DNA from: JALYYC01 sp039922495
Lineage (GTDB): Bacteria > Chloroflexota > Dormibacteria > CF-121
NCBI GenBank assembly: GCA_039922495.1
Contig: JBDTEO010000013.1
Span: 5,653-69,652, forward strand
Length of the DNA stretch: 64,000 nt
Direction: 5' to 3'
The notes under the pieces were generated by a model. The model searched no databases. It was not told where the DNA came from and saw only the letters and a program-made list of their open reading frames with translations. Position 1 is the first letter of the stretch; each line of letters opens with the position of its first letter. Both the position numbers and the translations under genes were made by a program. Positions 32,431 through 43,000 of this stretch are shown one piece after another.

Positions 32431-33972
32431 GTGGCGAGAGCAGCTGTACTGACGCCGGGGCGACGCCGCGCCCAGCGCATCCTGGAGGTGGCGCCAGGGG
32501 CGCTGACCTGGGGCATCATCCTCGCGCCCGTGCTCGCCTCCCTGCTCTTCGCCCAGTACGTCGCCTACGCCATCTTCGCGTTGGAAACCTACTGGGTCAT
32601 CCGTACCGCGATGGTGGTCGTGTACATCCGGCGGACCTATCTCCAGATGAGGGCCGCGATCAAGCAGGACTGGTGGGCGAAATGCGTTGCGCTGCCGCCG
32701 GACCCGTCGCGCCCGCCGGCCGACCAGATCGTTCACGCCCTCCTAATCCCGACCTATACGGAGCCGTACCCGATCCTTCGTGAAACGGTCAGGGCGATCG
32801 CCGAGGCCGACTATCCCGCCGCAAACAAGATCGTCGCCATCATCACGCGGGAAACGGATCGCGCCGGCTGGGAGAATGTCCGAAAGCTCCAGGAGGAGTT
32901 CGGCCCCAGGCTTCGGGCCTTCTTCCACATCAAGGACCCACTGCTCCCGGGGATCGTTGTTGGCAAGTCGGCGGCGATGGCCTACGGCGGCCCGGCGCTG
33001 AAGCGTGAGCTGGATGCGCTTGGGCTCGACCCCAAGCAGGTCATCCTGACCGACCTCGACTCCGACTTCCGCGTCCACCGTCAGTATTTCGCCTACGTCA
33101 CCTATCACTACGTCGTGGAGCCGGCTCGGCTGGAGTGCATCTTCCAGCCGATCCCCATGTTCCACAACAACCTCTGGCGCGTGCCCACCGCCGTCCGTGT
33201 GATGGCGAGCGCCTGCACGCAGTGGCAGATGTTCCTCGAGTCGCGTCCGGACCGGATGCTGGCCTTCAGCAGCTACTCGATGTCGCTGGACCTGGTCGAG
33301 AAGGTGGGCTACTGGGACGACGACGTAATCCCCGAGGACTCGCGCTTCTACTGGAAGTCGTTCTTCCACACCCAGGGCCGTTTGAAGATGATGCCGGTCT
33401 TTCTGCCGATCTTCGGCGATGCGCCGGAAGCATCGGACCAGGGTTTCTGGCCCTGGGAGCGCGCCAAGACCCACGCCAACCAGTACAACCAGATCAAGCG
33501 CTGGGCCTGGGGCGTCAGCGACATTCCGTACGTGACGCTGCGGCTGCTCGACCATCCCGAGATCCCCCTCTGGCTGCGGGCGCGCCGCTACGCCTACATG
33601 GTCTTCAACCACCTGACCTGGACGACGATGCCGGTCCTGCTCCTCTTCGGCGCGGCGCTGCCGCGGTTGCTGCAGGTCGACTGGAACCTTGCCGACCATG
33701 CCGAGGGCCTGGCGGCGATCGCCTTCGTCCTGATCAACATCGCCTTTCTCAACGTGGCTGCGCTGATCCTGGTGGAGCGCCGGATCAATCCCCCGATGCC
33801 AAAAAGCTGGAGCTACCCGCGCAAGGTCTGGGCCTACCTGCAGCTGGCCAGCTACCCGCCGGTGGGTCTGCTTTTCAGTGTGCTGCCCGCGCTCGAAGCC
33901 CAGAGCCGGCTGATGCTCGGGATGTACCTCGAGTACAAGGTCACGGAGAAGGTCGCCGAAGGGGCGGCCTAG
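32431..33972 (+). CDS. Membrane glycosyltransferase family 2 protein
   Basis: Protein of 513 residues. Two N-terminal TM segments are followed by a GT2-like catalytic domain: LIPTYTEPYPILRETVRAI, a DxD-type motif in ILTDLDSDFRVH, and a QxxRW-like QIKRWAWG. Three or so TM helices close the protein. This layout resembles cellulose-synthase-like processive or lipid-linked transferases; no Mg-chelating or PilZ domain is seen. The GTG at 32431 was chosen for its GAGGAA site and because the extension to 32248 is low-complexity. The product is unknown. Confidence 0.85.
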   Translation: MARAAVLTPGRRRAQRILEVAPGALTWGIILAPVLASLLFAQYVAYAIFALETYWVIRTAMVVVYIRRTYLQMRAAIKQDWWAKCVALPPDPSRPPADQIVHALLIPTYTEPYPILRETVRAIAEADYPAANKIVAIITRETDRAGWENVRKLQEEFGPRLRAFFHIKDPLLPGIVVGKSAAMAYGGPALKRELDALGLDPKQVILTDLDSDFRVHRQYFAYVTYHYVVEPARLECIFQPIPMFHNNLWRVPTAVRVMASACTQWQMFLESRPDRMLAFSSYSMSLDLVEKVGYWDDDVIPEDSRFYWKSFFHTQGRLKMMPVFLPIFGDAPEASDQGFWPWERAKTHANQYNQIKRWAWGVSDIPYVTLRLLDHPEIPLWLRARRYAYMVFNHLTWTTMPVLLLFGAALPRLLQVDWNLADHAEGLAAIAFVLINIAFLNVAALILVERRINPPMPKSWSYPRKVWAYLQLASYPPVGLLFSVLPALEAQSRLMLGMYLEYKVTEKVAEGAA

Positions 33973-35161
33973 CCTCACCCGGCCGCCACAAGGCGTAGGC
34001 CGTCAGCGCGCCGATCAGGAGCGCCCCGTACAGTCCGACCGACGACAGCCAGGTGAGCGCCGATGACGCGCGGTAGACCGTTTCGCGAGCCGCATCGAGC
34101 TGCGCCTGCGCTTCGATCATGAGCCAGGCCAGGACGCCTCCTCCCAACATCCACCATCGTCGGTTGAGTTGCGTCCAGGTGAAGACGAGGCAGAGCAGGA
34201 GGGGCGTGAAATTCCAGAGTGAGTTCTTGGGCGCGCCGGCCACCCCGAGCCAGAGGCTGATGGCGAGCGCGCCTGCCCAGGGGCGTTGCGGCACTCGCAC
34301 CAGCAGCAGGATCGTCCCGACCGTGAGCAAGGCCACGATGACCACCATCACGGCTTCCACCGGCAAGCCGGGGACGGGTGCCCGGGTCCAGGTTGAGTCG
34401 AGGCCGAGGCGACTGATCCAGCCGTTGACCGACTCGTTGCTCCAGTAGGTGTCCGGGCCGAGGAAGTACCCCGCCCGTCCATAAACGCCATTGCCTGTCG
34501 GAAGCTGTAGCAACAGGAACACCAGCAGGAGGCCTCCACCGTTAAGTAGCCTGCGCCAGGCCGGAGGTCGCTCAGTGATCGCCGCCAGGAAGCCGCTGAC
34601 GGGGTAGAGCTTTACCGCGGAGGCCAGCGCAAGCATTGGTCCCGGTGCCGCGCAGCGGTAGGCCAGGGCGAGCGCCAGCAGCACGATCAAATTGGCCTGA
34701 CCGAAATAGAGCGACCCGTTGACCGGTGGGAAGATGCCCGCCGCCGCGCCGCCGAGCAGGCTCACCGGCAAGGAGAGCGCCGGGATCGAGCCCAGCAGAA
34801 TTGCCATGGCCGCCGCAAGTGCCAGCAGGCTGAGCGCGGAAAAGATGATCGCGGCCGTGTGCGCGTCGAACAGAGCGAGCGGACGCAGCAGGTGGGCGAA
34901 GAACAAAGGATAGGAGTAGCCGCTGCCGGACTCGACCTGCAGCCCGGCCGCGCGCTGCACCGCGGCCAGCGCCGCGACGTCGTAGGGATTCTGCCCCCGG
35001 TTGAGGAGCACGCCGGCGGCCCAGTAGTCATAGAAGTCGTTGAAGAGGCCCCCGGCGCCGCGGGTGATCAGGCTGTACTCCACGCGTCCCAGCGCGGCGA
35101 GGGCGGCAAGGGCGCCGCCTGCGAGCGCCGTTGGCGACGCGAGTCCGGCGAATCGACCTAG
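33941..35161 (-). CDS. GT87/DUF2029-type membrane glycosyltransferase, non-standard start
   Basis: Polyprenyl-phosphate-sugar-dependent mannosyltransferase-like protein with about ten TM segments and the family's first loop FNDFYDYWAAGVLLNRGQNPYD. From GTG at 35083 the first TM helix would be lost; the open frame upstream supplies it (SPTALAGGALAALAALGRVEY). No ATG/GTG/TTG precedes it. CTA at 35161 overlaps the trpS TAG as CTAG and gives a good N-terminus (406 residues); ACG one codon earlier is another candidate. The 3' end overlaps the GT2 gene by 32 bases. Confidence 0.75.
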   Translation of the reverse strand, partial: LGRFAGLASPTALAGGALAALAALGRVEYSLITRGAGGLFNDFYDYWAAGVLLNRGQNPYDVAALAAVQRAAGLQVESGSGYSYPLFFAHLLRPLALFDAHTAAIIFSALSLLALAAAMAILLGSIPALSLPVSLLGGAAAGIFPPVNGSLYFGQANLIVLLALALAYRCAAPGPMLALASAVKLYPVSGFLAAITERPPAWRRLLNGGGLLLVFLLLQLPTGNGVYGRAGYFLGPDTYWSNESVNGWISRLGLDSTWTRAPVPGLPVEAVMVVIVALLTVGTILLLVRVPQRPWAGALAISLWLGVAGAPKNSLWNFTPLLLCLVFTWTQLNRRWWMLGGGVLAWLMIEAQAQLDAARETVYRASSALTWLSSVGLYGALLIGALTAYALWRPGEARPPLRRPSP

Positions 35162-36156
35162 CGTAGGCCGACCGCGTGCTGGACGCGCTGCAGGGTCGCG
35201 TTCGCCGTCGGCGTCAGCCGCTCCGCCGCCCGACGGAGCTGCTGCACCAGGGCCGGATCATCCTTGCGGATCTCGCGGTACCGTTCCTGGATCGGCTGGA
35301 GCACCTCGACGATCGCGTCCGCGACCGCCTGCTTGAGCACGCTGTAGGACTTGCCCTCGAACTCGGCTTTCACGGCATCCCATTGCACATCCTTGATGGT
35401 GCGGTAGATCTCCAGCAGGTTGGTCACGCCTGCGCCGGCGGGAAATCGCACCCCCGACTGGGTATCCGTCTGCGCTCGGGCAATCTTCTTTCTGATCACC
35501 TCCGGCGGGTCGAGCATGAAGGTGGCGTGACCCGGCGCGTTGGCCGCCAGGCTCTTGCTCATCTTCTTTTCGGGGTCGTCGAGGCCCATGATCCGGCAGC
35601 CCGCCTCCCGGATCATCGGCTCGGGCATCACAAAGATCTCGCCGAAGCGCTGGTTGATTCGCTGGGCGAGATCGCGGGTCAGCTCGATGTGCTGCCGCTG
35701 GTCCTCGCCGACCGGCACATAGCGCGTGTCATAGAGAAGGATGTCAGCCGCCATCAGGGCCGGGTACGTGAAGAGCCCGGCGCTGGCCCGTTCGCGTTCC
35801 TTGCCAGACTTCTCTTTGAACTGGGTCATCCGCTCGAGCCAGCCCATCGGGGTGAAACAGTTGAGGATCCACGCCAGCTCCGCATGGGCGGCGATGTGCG
35901 ACTGCACGAACATCGCCTGGTCTGGCTTGATCCCGCTCGCGAGATAGACGGCGGCGAGATCCAGCGTGTTCTCGCGTAGCTCCGCGGGATCCTGCGGCAC
36001 CGTCATCGCATGCAGGTCGACGATGCAAAAAATGTTGTCGTAGCGGTCCTGGTCGCGCACCCAGTTCCGAATGGCCCCCAGGTAATTGCCGAGATGGAGC
36101 CCACCGCTTGGCTGGATGCCAGAAAACACGCGAGGCTTTTCGCCGGTCTCGGGCAT
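35158..36156 (-). CDS. trpS: Tryptophanyl-tRNA synthetase
   Basis: Class I synthetase of 332 residues charging tRNA-Trp. The HIGH-like motif is SGGLHLGNYLGA (about residues 17-28), and the KMSKS loop is present intact in DDPEKKMSKSLA. The Rossmann catalytic domain and helical anticodon-binding domain are both complete. A TAACAT box 6 nt before the ATG points to leaderless expression. Confidence 0.96.
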   Translation of the reverse strand: MPETGEKPRVFSGIQPSGGLHLGNYLGAIRNWVRDQDRYDNIFCIVDLHAMTVPQDPAELRENTLDLAAVYLASGIKPDQAMFVQSHIAAHAELAWILNCFTPMGWLERMTQFKEKSGKERERASAGLFTYPALMAADILLYDTRYVPVGEDQRQHIELTRDLAQRINQRFGEIFVMPEPMIREAGCRIMGLDDPEKKMSKSLAANAPGHATFMLDPPEVIRKKIARAQTDTQSGVRFPAGAGVTNLLEIYRTIKDVQWDAVKAEFEGKSYSVLKQAVADAIVEVLQPIQERYREIRKDDPALVQQLRRAAERLTPTANATLQRVQHAVGLR

Positions 36157-36162
36157 CCCCGA

Positions 36163-36168
36163 ATGTTA
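36163..36168 (-). promoter_or_regulatory. -10 box (TAACAT) of trpS
   Basis: TAACAT on the minus strand ends 6 nt before the trpS ATG. It overlaps the stop codon of the upstream DinB gene. Confidence 0.5.
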
Positions 36169-36744
36169 TCGAGCGGTGGTCTGACTCGAGCGGATTACCT
36201 GCCGCAGCGCATCGACCTCACCCGCGTGCACCCGGACGTGCGCGATGCAGGGCCGGGCGAGGATCCACCAGGCCGGCCTGCCGGCGAGATCGCTGATCTC
36301 CTCCCACACGGCGGGGCCACGGTAGCCGTGGTCCCGCTGGCGCGCCTCGAAATCTGGGATCTGGTCGAGCTCACGGTCGCTCACGGCGCTCAGCCATTCG
36401 AGCGCTGGTCGGCGCACGGCGTCCAGGTAGGCGCGGACGTCGTCGCGGCTGACCGACTGCGCAACCTGGTCGGCGGCCGCGGCGCTCAGACCCGCGTCGA
36501 ACATCGCCTCGGAGGAGAGGAGGCGCCGCCAGGCTGGCTGGTCGGCGATCTCGGGCATGCCGCGGATGGTGCAGTGCAGGCCCCAGTCGATGGTTCGCGC
36601 GGCGTGCCAGAGGATGAACCCGACCAGGTTGCTGCCCGGGATGGCGCGCGCCGTCCACTCACGATCGGTCACGGCGTCGAGCCGCTCGCCGAGCACGCTG
36701 AACGAGCCCGTGAGCTGCATCAGAAGGATGTCTCTTCCCGTCAT
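36166..36744 (-). CDS. DinB-like metal-binding four-helix protein
   Basis: Protein of 192 residues with DinB/YfiT-type helices. Histidines that could ligate metal occur in FILWHAARTIDWGLH and in CIAHVRVHAGEVDALR. Members include thiol-transferases and maleylpyruvate isomerase-like proteins; no substrate can be assigned. It lies 9 bases upstream of trpS. Confidence 0.75.
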   Translation of the reverse strand: MTGRDILLMQLTGSFSVLGERLDAVTDREWTARAIPGSNLVGFILWHAARTIDWGLHCTIRGMPEIADQPAWRRLLSSEAMFDAGLSAAAADQVAQSVSRDDVRAYLDAVRRPALEWLSAVSDRELDQIPDFEARQRDHGYRGPAVWEEISDLAGRPAWWILARPCIAHVRVHAGEVDALRQVIRSSQTTAR

Positions 36745-36784
36745 GTCCGTTGGTACCTACCTTCGTGGAATAGCGTACTGCCTG

Positions 36785-37174
36785 CTACAGCAGTTGGAGC
36801 GTGTAGCTGAGGTCGGCGGTCAGCGGGTGGCCGGCTGTGACCTTCAGGAGGTGCGCTCCCGCGCGCGAGGTCGAAGGAATCGGGTCTTTCGGGTCGACCT
36901 GGTACTCGCCGGCCGGCAGCGTGATCGAGTAAAAGCCCCGGGCGTCGGTGGTGGCGAACGAGGCCTGGCCGCCGGCTACCGGGCGGAACGCCAGCGTCAT
37001 CCCCGCGGCGGGATGGAAGAGGCAGCCGCTCGAGACCTCGCGGGCCGCCCCGCCACAGGCACGCGTGCTGACGTGGCCGCTGACCGTTCCCGGTTGCGGC
37101 GCCGCCAGCGGCCCGCCGGCACAGGCTGGCAGGACGGCGGCGATCAGCAAGCACAGCACGGCGCGTTTGACCAT
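36785..37174 (-). CDS. Lipoprotein with carboxypeptidase-regulatory-like domain
   Basis: The 129 residues from the ATG at 37174 start with a lipoprotein signal (AAVLPAC, Cys about 18). A single beta-sandwich of the carboxypeptidase-regulatory type follows: GTVSGHVSTRACGG, LAFRPVAGG, TTDARGFYSITLPAGEYQV. Such domains give surface proteins a stable fold without catalysis. The in-frame extension upstream to 37732 is antisense to the flippase and was excluded. Confidence 0.75.
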   Translation of the reverse strand: MVKRAVLCLLIAAVLPACAGGPLAAPQPGTVSGHVSTRACGGAAREVSSGCLFHPAAGMTLAFRPVAGGQASFATTDARGFYSITLPAGEYQVDPKDPIPSTSRAGAHLLKVTAGHPLTADLSYTLQLL

Positions 37175-37218
37175 TGCTACCAGTACAACGCCGCGCCGGG
37201 GCGGAAAGTTCCCCGGAC

Positions 37219-37224
37219 TACAAT
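37219..37224 (+). promoter_or_regulatory. -10 box (TACAAT) of the flippase gene
   Basis: TACAAT ends 7 nt before the ATG at 37232, consistent with a leaderless mRNA. Confidence 0.55.
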
Positions 37225-37231
37225 CGCGCCG

Positions 37232-38656
37232 ATGAGTTCGCGCCTCGCCAGCCGGACGCTGCGCAACAGCGTGCTGGTCGTGGGGGCGCGGGCGCTCGCG
37301 AAGATCGGCGTCTTCCTGGTCATCGTCCTGCTGTGGCGTCACCTCGGCGACGAGCGCTACGGCCGGTTTGCCGCCATGGTGGTCTACGTGACCCTGGTCG
37401 GCGTCATCGCCGACCTTGGTCTGCAGACCATCTTTATCCGAGACGTCTCCCGCGACCACGACCTCTTCCGCCGCTACCTCGGCAATCTCGTCAGCGTCCG
37501 GCTGTTGCTCGCGATCGTCGCCCTCGTCGTCCTTGCGGCGGCCCTGCGAGTTCTGAGCCCCGCCCTCTTTCCCTACACGCTGGCCGCCTTTGCGCTGCTC
37601 CTCACGACCAGCTACTCGAGCCTGCTGCGTGGCGTCTTTTACATTCGCGGGCGGCTCGGATACGAGGCGATCGCGATCGTCGTCGAGGCGGTCCTCCTCC
37701 TGATTCTGACTATCTACGCCATCAGCCGGCATGCCAGCTGGGACGCCTTCCTCTGGGTCTACGCCGCCAGCTACCTGTTCACCTGCCTCTTCACGCTCGC
37801 TGTCCTCCGCTGGCGCTGGCAGGAGGGGATCACGCCGCGTTTCGAGCCCCGCCTACTGCGCGCGCTGCTCCTTGCCGGGCTGCCGCTCGCGCTCGGCTTC
37901 ACGATCACGACCATCTACGCCCAGCTCGACATTGTCCTGCTTCAGGTGCTCAAGAACTTCCAGATGGTGGGCTGGTACTCCGCCGCCAACAAGTACGTCG
38001 ATGCCGTCGCCTGGATCCCGCAGTCGGCGATGGGCGCCGTCTTTCCAGCGCTCGCCATGCTGTCGAAAGGCGACCATCGACGACTGGCGTTCGCCTACGA
38101 GAAGTCCTACAAGATGCTGGCGCTGATCGCGTTGCCGCTGGCCGTCGGTATCGCCATCACCGCCGCCTCCATCGTCCATCTCACCCGAGGGTTCGAGCAG
38201 TCGATTCCGGCGTTGCAGATCCTGGCGCCGTCGATCGCGCTCCTCTTCGTCAACAATGCCTTCATCTATTCGCTGACGGCCATCAACCGGCAGGCCGATT
38301 TCACGCGCCTCGCCCTCGTCACGCTGGTCGTCAACGTCATCCTGAACGTTGGCCTCATCCCACCATTCGGGTATCTCGGCGCCGCGGTCGCCTCCACGCT
38401 GACCGAGCTGGTCCTCTTTGCCGGCGGCTGGTGGCTGCTTCGCCGGCACCTGGTAGCCCTGCCGGTGATCCGCAGCATCGGGCCGATCTTGATCAGCGCC
38501 GCGCTGATGGGCGGCGCCATCTACCTCGCGCGTTCCCAATCCCTGTTACTGGTCATCCCGCTGGCGGTCGTCGTCTACGGCGCGGGCCTGCTCGCCTTTC
38601 GCGCGCTCAATGCCGAGGAATGGGCGATCCTCCGCGGCGGCTTCCTGAACCGCTAG
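37232..38656 (+). CDS. Polysaccharide flippase (Wzx/MATE-like)
   Basis: Membrane protein of 474 residues with 12-14 TM helices, of the oligosaccharide flippase family. It begins RTLRNSVLVVGARALAKIGV and contains GDERYGRFAAMVVYVTLVG, typical of the first helices, and the late LIPPFGYLGAAVASTLTEL. It would move lipid-linked repeat units across the membrane. The start at 37232 follows the TACAAT box. It converges on a minus-strand small frame, sharing CTAG as overlapping stops. Confidence 0.92.
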   Translation: MSSRLASRTLRNSVLVVGARALAKIGVFLVIVLLWRHLGDERYGRFAAMVVYVTLVGVIADLGLQTIFIRDVSRDHDLFRRYLGNLVSVRLLLAIVALVVLAAALRVLSPALFPYTLAAFALLLTTSYSSLLRGVFYIRGRLGYEAIAIVVEAVLLLILTIYAISRHASWDAFLWVYAASYLFTCLFTLAVLRWRWQEGITPRFEPRLLRALLLAGLPLALGFTITTIYAQLDIVLLQVLKNFQMVGWYSAANKYVDAVAWIPQSAMGAVFPALAMLSKGDHRRLAFAYEKSYKMLALIALPLAVGIAITAASIVHLTRGFEQSIPALQILAPSIALLFVNNAFIYSLTAINRQADFTRLALVTLVVNVILNVGLIPPFGYLGAAVASTLTELVLFAGGWWLLRRHLVALPVIRSIGPILISAALMGGAIYLARSQSLLLVIPLAVVVYGAGLLAFRALNAEEWAILRGGFLNR

Positions 38657-38781
38657 CCGGATTTCGCGCGTCGTGCTTCGGCCAGCGCGCGTTCGATCTT
38701 CCGGCGAACCGATCGGGACCCTGCCGGGTACTGCTCGATCATCGCGCTGCGATCCACGCACCCTTGTAAACGCTCATCCAC
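38653..38781 (-). CDS. Possible 42-residue basic protein
   Basis: GTG at 38781 opens a frame that gives VDERLQGCVDRSAMIEQYPA followed by GSRSVRRKIERALAEARRAK and a final SG. The composition looks like a real helical peptide rather than a high-GC shadow. An in-frame TAA lies a few codons upstream. The stop forms CTAG with the stop of the convergent flippase. No family recognised. Confidence 0.4.
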   Translation of the reverse strand: MDERLQGCVDRSAMIEQYPAGSRSVRRKIERALAEARRAKSG

Positions 38782-38789
38782 CCGTTGAC

Positions 38790-39017
38790 GCTTTTAGAAG
38801 CTGGAGTTGACGGGCTCGAGCCAGTCGGCGACGGTGATCCCGGGATTCGCTCTGCAAATAGTTGGTGCGGATCTTGCGCATGTCCACGCCCTTGACGAGG
38901 ACTCCCCCACAGGGGCCGGGTGCCATGAGGTCGTAGCTGAAGCAGGCCGCCCAGGCCGGCGGCGACGAGGCCGAGTCCGATGGCGACCGAGGTCGAGCGA
39001 ACGCCAAACAGCCGCAT
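38790..39017 (-). pseudogene. Possible frameshifted small membrane-protein gene
   Basis: Three protein-like pieces follow one another in different frames on the minus strand. The first is MRLFGVRSTSVAIGLGLVAA (a TM segment starting at 39017). Shifted by +1, the second is CFSYDLMAPGPCGGVLVKGV and then DMRKIRTNYLQS. Shifted again by +1, the third is GITVADWLEPVNSSF and a stop. Joined, they would make about 75 residues. Two one-base insertions or assembly errors would explain this. It could also be chance. Confidence 0.3.
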
Positions 39018-39046
39018 GCTGACAGAACACCGGAAGGAGGCTCCAC

Positions 39047-39052
39047 TACACT
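39047..39052 (+). promoter_or_regulatory. -10 box (TACACT) of apt
   Basis: TACACT ends 6 nt before the GTG of apt. The apt-pfkB-ahcY-metK genes appear to run from this promoter. Confidence 0.5.
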
Positions 39053-39058
39053 GCTCGG

Positions 39059-39607
39059 GTGAGCGGGGCCGTAGCCGGCGATGGTGCCGTGCTTCGCAAG
39101 CTGAAGGACAAGATCCGGGACGTTCCCAACTTCCCCAAAGAGGGCATCCTCTTCAAGGACATCACGACGCTCCTCCAGGATGCCCAGGCCTTCCGCCAGG
39201 CGGTCGATCTCATGGCGGCGACCTACCGCGACAAATCGGTCGAGCTGGTGATCGGGGTTGAATCGCGCGGATTCATCTTCGGTGGGGCGCTTGCCTATCT
39301 CCTCAACGCCGGCTTCGTCCCGGTTCGGAAAGAGGGCAAGCTGCCCCATCAAAAGGTTTCCGAAGCTTATGCCCTGGAGTACGGATCGGCGACCCTCGAG
39401 ATTCACCGCGACGCGATCAAGCCCGGGCAGCCGGTGGTGATCGTCGACGACCTGCTGGCCACCGGCGGGACGGCCCGAGCGACGGCCAACCTGGTCCAGA
39501 AGCTGGGCGGCAAGGTGGTCGGGATCTCCTTCTTGATCGAGCTCGCGGTTCTGAAAGGCGCGGACAGCCTCGCCGAATATGACGTCGTGTCACACCTCAC
39601 CTTCTAA
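39059..39607 (+). CDS. apt: Adenine phosphoribosyltransferase
   Basis: The 182-residue enzyme salvages adenine to AMP with PRPP. Conserved family blocks: RDVPNFPKEGILFKDIT, VIGVESRGFIFG, VRKEGKLP and the PRPP motif VVIVDDLLATGGTA. GTG start directly after the TACACT box. It overlaps the kinase gene by one base (TAATG). Its place at the head of an ahcY/metK operon ties it to recycling the adenine moiety of SAM products. Confidence 0.95.
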   Translation: MSGAVAGDGAVLRKLKDKIRDVPNFPKEGILFKDITTLLQDAQAFRQAVDLMAATYRDKSVELVIGVESRGFIFGGALAYLLNAGFVPVRKEGKLPHQKVSEAYALEYGSATLEIHRDAIKPGQPVVIVDDLLATGGTARATANLVQKLGGKVVGISFLIELAVLKGADSLAEYDVVSHLTF

Positions 39608-40538
39608 TGGCACAGGTGAAGCCGATCCTCGTGGTCGGGTCGGTGGCCCTTGACGCGGTCGAGACGCCGGCCCAATCCGTGACCGAGGTCCTGGGTGGCG
39701 CCGCCAGCTACTTTTGCTTCTCCAGCGCCCTGTTCGCGCCCGTCCGACTGGTCGCGGTCGTCGGGGACGATTTCCCCCCGATGCACCGGACCCTGCTCGA
39801 ACAGCGTGGCATCGACCTGGCGGGGGTGCAGGTTCGTCCAGGGCCAACCTTCCGCTGGACGGCCCGCTACTCCGGGGTCCGCCTGGAGGAGCGCCTCACC
39901 CTCGACACGCAGCTGGGCGTCTTTGCCGATTTCCATCCGACCCTGCCCCCTCGGTACCAGGACTCGAAGCTGGTCTTTCTCGCCAACATCCAGCCGGAGC
40001 TGCAGCTCGAAGTGCTGGCCCAGGCGCGCCATGCGGAGTTCATCGCCTGCGACACGATGAAGCTCTGGCTCGACACCGCCCGACCGGCGCTCGAGCGCCT
40101 CTTCCGCCGTGTGCACTGCGTCTTGATGAATGACGAGGAGGCGGTCCAGTTCACCGGCGAGCGGTTCCTGCCCAAGGCCGCCCGGGCGATCCTCGCCTAT
40201 GGACCGAAGGCGGTGATCATCAAACGCGGCGAGCATGGCTCGCTGCTCTTCATGGGCGACCGGGTCTTCATGGCGCCGGCCCTCCCGCTGGAGTCGATCA
40301 AGGACCCAACCGGGGCCGGGGACGCCTTTGCCGGAGGCTTTCTGGGTGCCATCGCCCGGGCCGGCCAGATTGATGACGGCGTCTTGCGCCGCGCCATGCT
40401 CTACGGCAGCGTGCTGGGCTCGCTGGCGGTCGAGCAATTCAGCGTCGCAGGCGTTGCCGCCGCCGACCCGGGCGAGGTCGAAGCCCGCTTCAGTACGCTT
40501 GTCGATATGATTTCTCTCGCTCCCACGCGGGAGGACCA

Positions 40539-40542
<4 letters not shown>
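39607..40542 (+). CDS. PfkB-family kinase (adenosine or sugar kinase)
   Basis: Ribokinase/adenosine-kinase family enzyme of 311 residues. It starts with VVGSVALDAVETP and has the substrate lid region with GGAASYF. The ATP-site/anion-hole motif is DPTGAGDAFAGGF, with the catalytic Asp in GAGD. Position between apt and ahcY suggests it phosphorylates adenosine released by AhcY, which would keep that reaction moving. Sugar specificity cannot be excluded. Stop overlaps the next ATG as ATGA. Confidence 0.88.
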
Positions 40543-41818
<1,276 letters not shown>

Positions 41819-41822
<4 letters not shown>

Positions 41823-43000
41823 AGCGCTCGACACACCTGTTCACGTCGGAGTCGGTGACCGAGGGCCATCCCGACAAGGTCGCCGACCAGATCTCCGATG
41901 CGATCCTCGACGCCATCCTGGCCAAGGACCCGCTTGGCCGGGTGGCCTGCGAGACCGCCGTCACCACCGGCCTCGCCTTCGTGATCGGCGAGATCACGAC
42001 CGACACCTACGTCGAGTTGCGGGACATCATCCGGCAGACGATCCAGCAGGCCGGTTACGACCGTCCCGGCTTTGGCTTCGACGCCGATACCTGTGGCGTC
42101 ATCGTGTCGATCGACAAGCAATCGCCCGATATCGCCCAGGGGGTCGACTCCGGCGGGGCCGGCGACCAGGGGATGATGTTCGGCTTCGCTTGCGATGAGA
42201 CCCCAGAGTTGATGCCGATGCCGATCCACCTTGCCCACCTGCTCGCACGCCAGATGGCGCGCGTGCGCAAGGACAAGACCCTGCCCTACCTGGGGCCCGA
42301 CGGCAAGACCCAGGTCACGGTCCAGTACGTCGATGGGCGGCCGCATCGCATCGATACGGTGGTGCTCTCGGCGCAGCACTCGGAGGAGACCAGCCTGGAC
42401 ACGATTCGCGACGACCTGCTCGAAACGGTCCTCCACCAGGTCGTCCCCGCCAACATGCTGGACAGAAATTCGACGATCCACGTCAACCCGACCGGTCGCT
42501 TCGTTCTCGGCGGGCCGCGCGCGGACGCCGGCGTCACCGGCCGCAAGATCATTGTCGACAGCTACGGTGGCTACGCGCGGCACGGTGGCGGGTGCTTTTC
42601 CGGAAAGGATCCCTCCAAGGTGGATCGCTCCGGGGCCTATGCCGCCCGCTACGTCGCCAAGAACGTCGTGGCGGCGGGGCTGGCGACCCATTGTGAGATC
42701 CAGGTCGCCTATGCGATCGGGGTTCGCAAGCCGGTCTCGATCCTGGTGGAAACCTTCGGTACCGAGCGTGTGTCGGTGGCGACCATCGAGCACCTGGTCA
42801 ACAAGCATTTCGATCTGAGCCCGCTGGAAATCATCCGCGCGCTGGAGTTGCGCCGCCCGATCTACAAGCAAACCGCCGCCTATGGCCATTTCGGCCGCTC
42901 CGACCTCGATCTGCCGTGGGAGCGCACAGACAAGGCCGATGCCCTGGCGGCGGAGGCCGGGGTGCAACGCCTCCAGGTGGTGGAGTCCCAGAACGCCTGA
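41819..43000 (+). CDS. metK: S-adenosylmethionine synthetase
   Basis: Enzyme of 393 residues making SAM from methionine and ATP. It contains SESVTEGHPDKVADQISDAI near the N-terminus with the His of the GHPDK motif, then DSGGAGDQGMMFG and GGGCFSGKDPSKVDRS, all diagnostic. The GTG start overlaps the ahcY stop. It closes the SAM-cycle block and overlaps or abuts the sugar epimerase gene. Confidence 0.96.

Noticed and set aside
36557..37231. 225-codon extension of the flippase upstream of 37232
   Set aside because: Runs antisense through the DinB and lipoprotein genes; TACAAT directly before 37232 marks the start.
38774..39406. 210-codon minus-strand frame reaching into apt
   Set aside because: Most of it is antisense to apt; only the short segment near 38850-38950 looks protein-like and is reported as part of the decayed-gene candidate.
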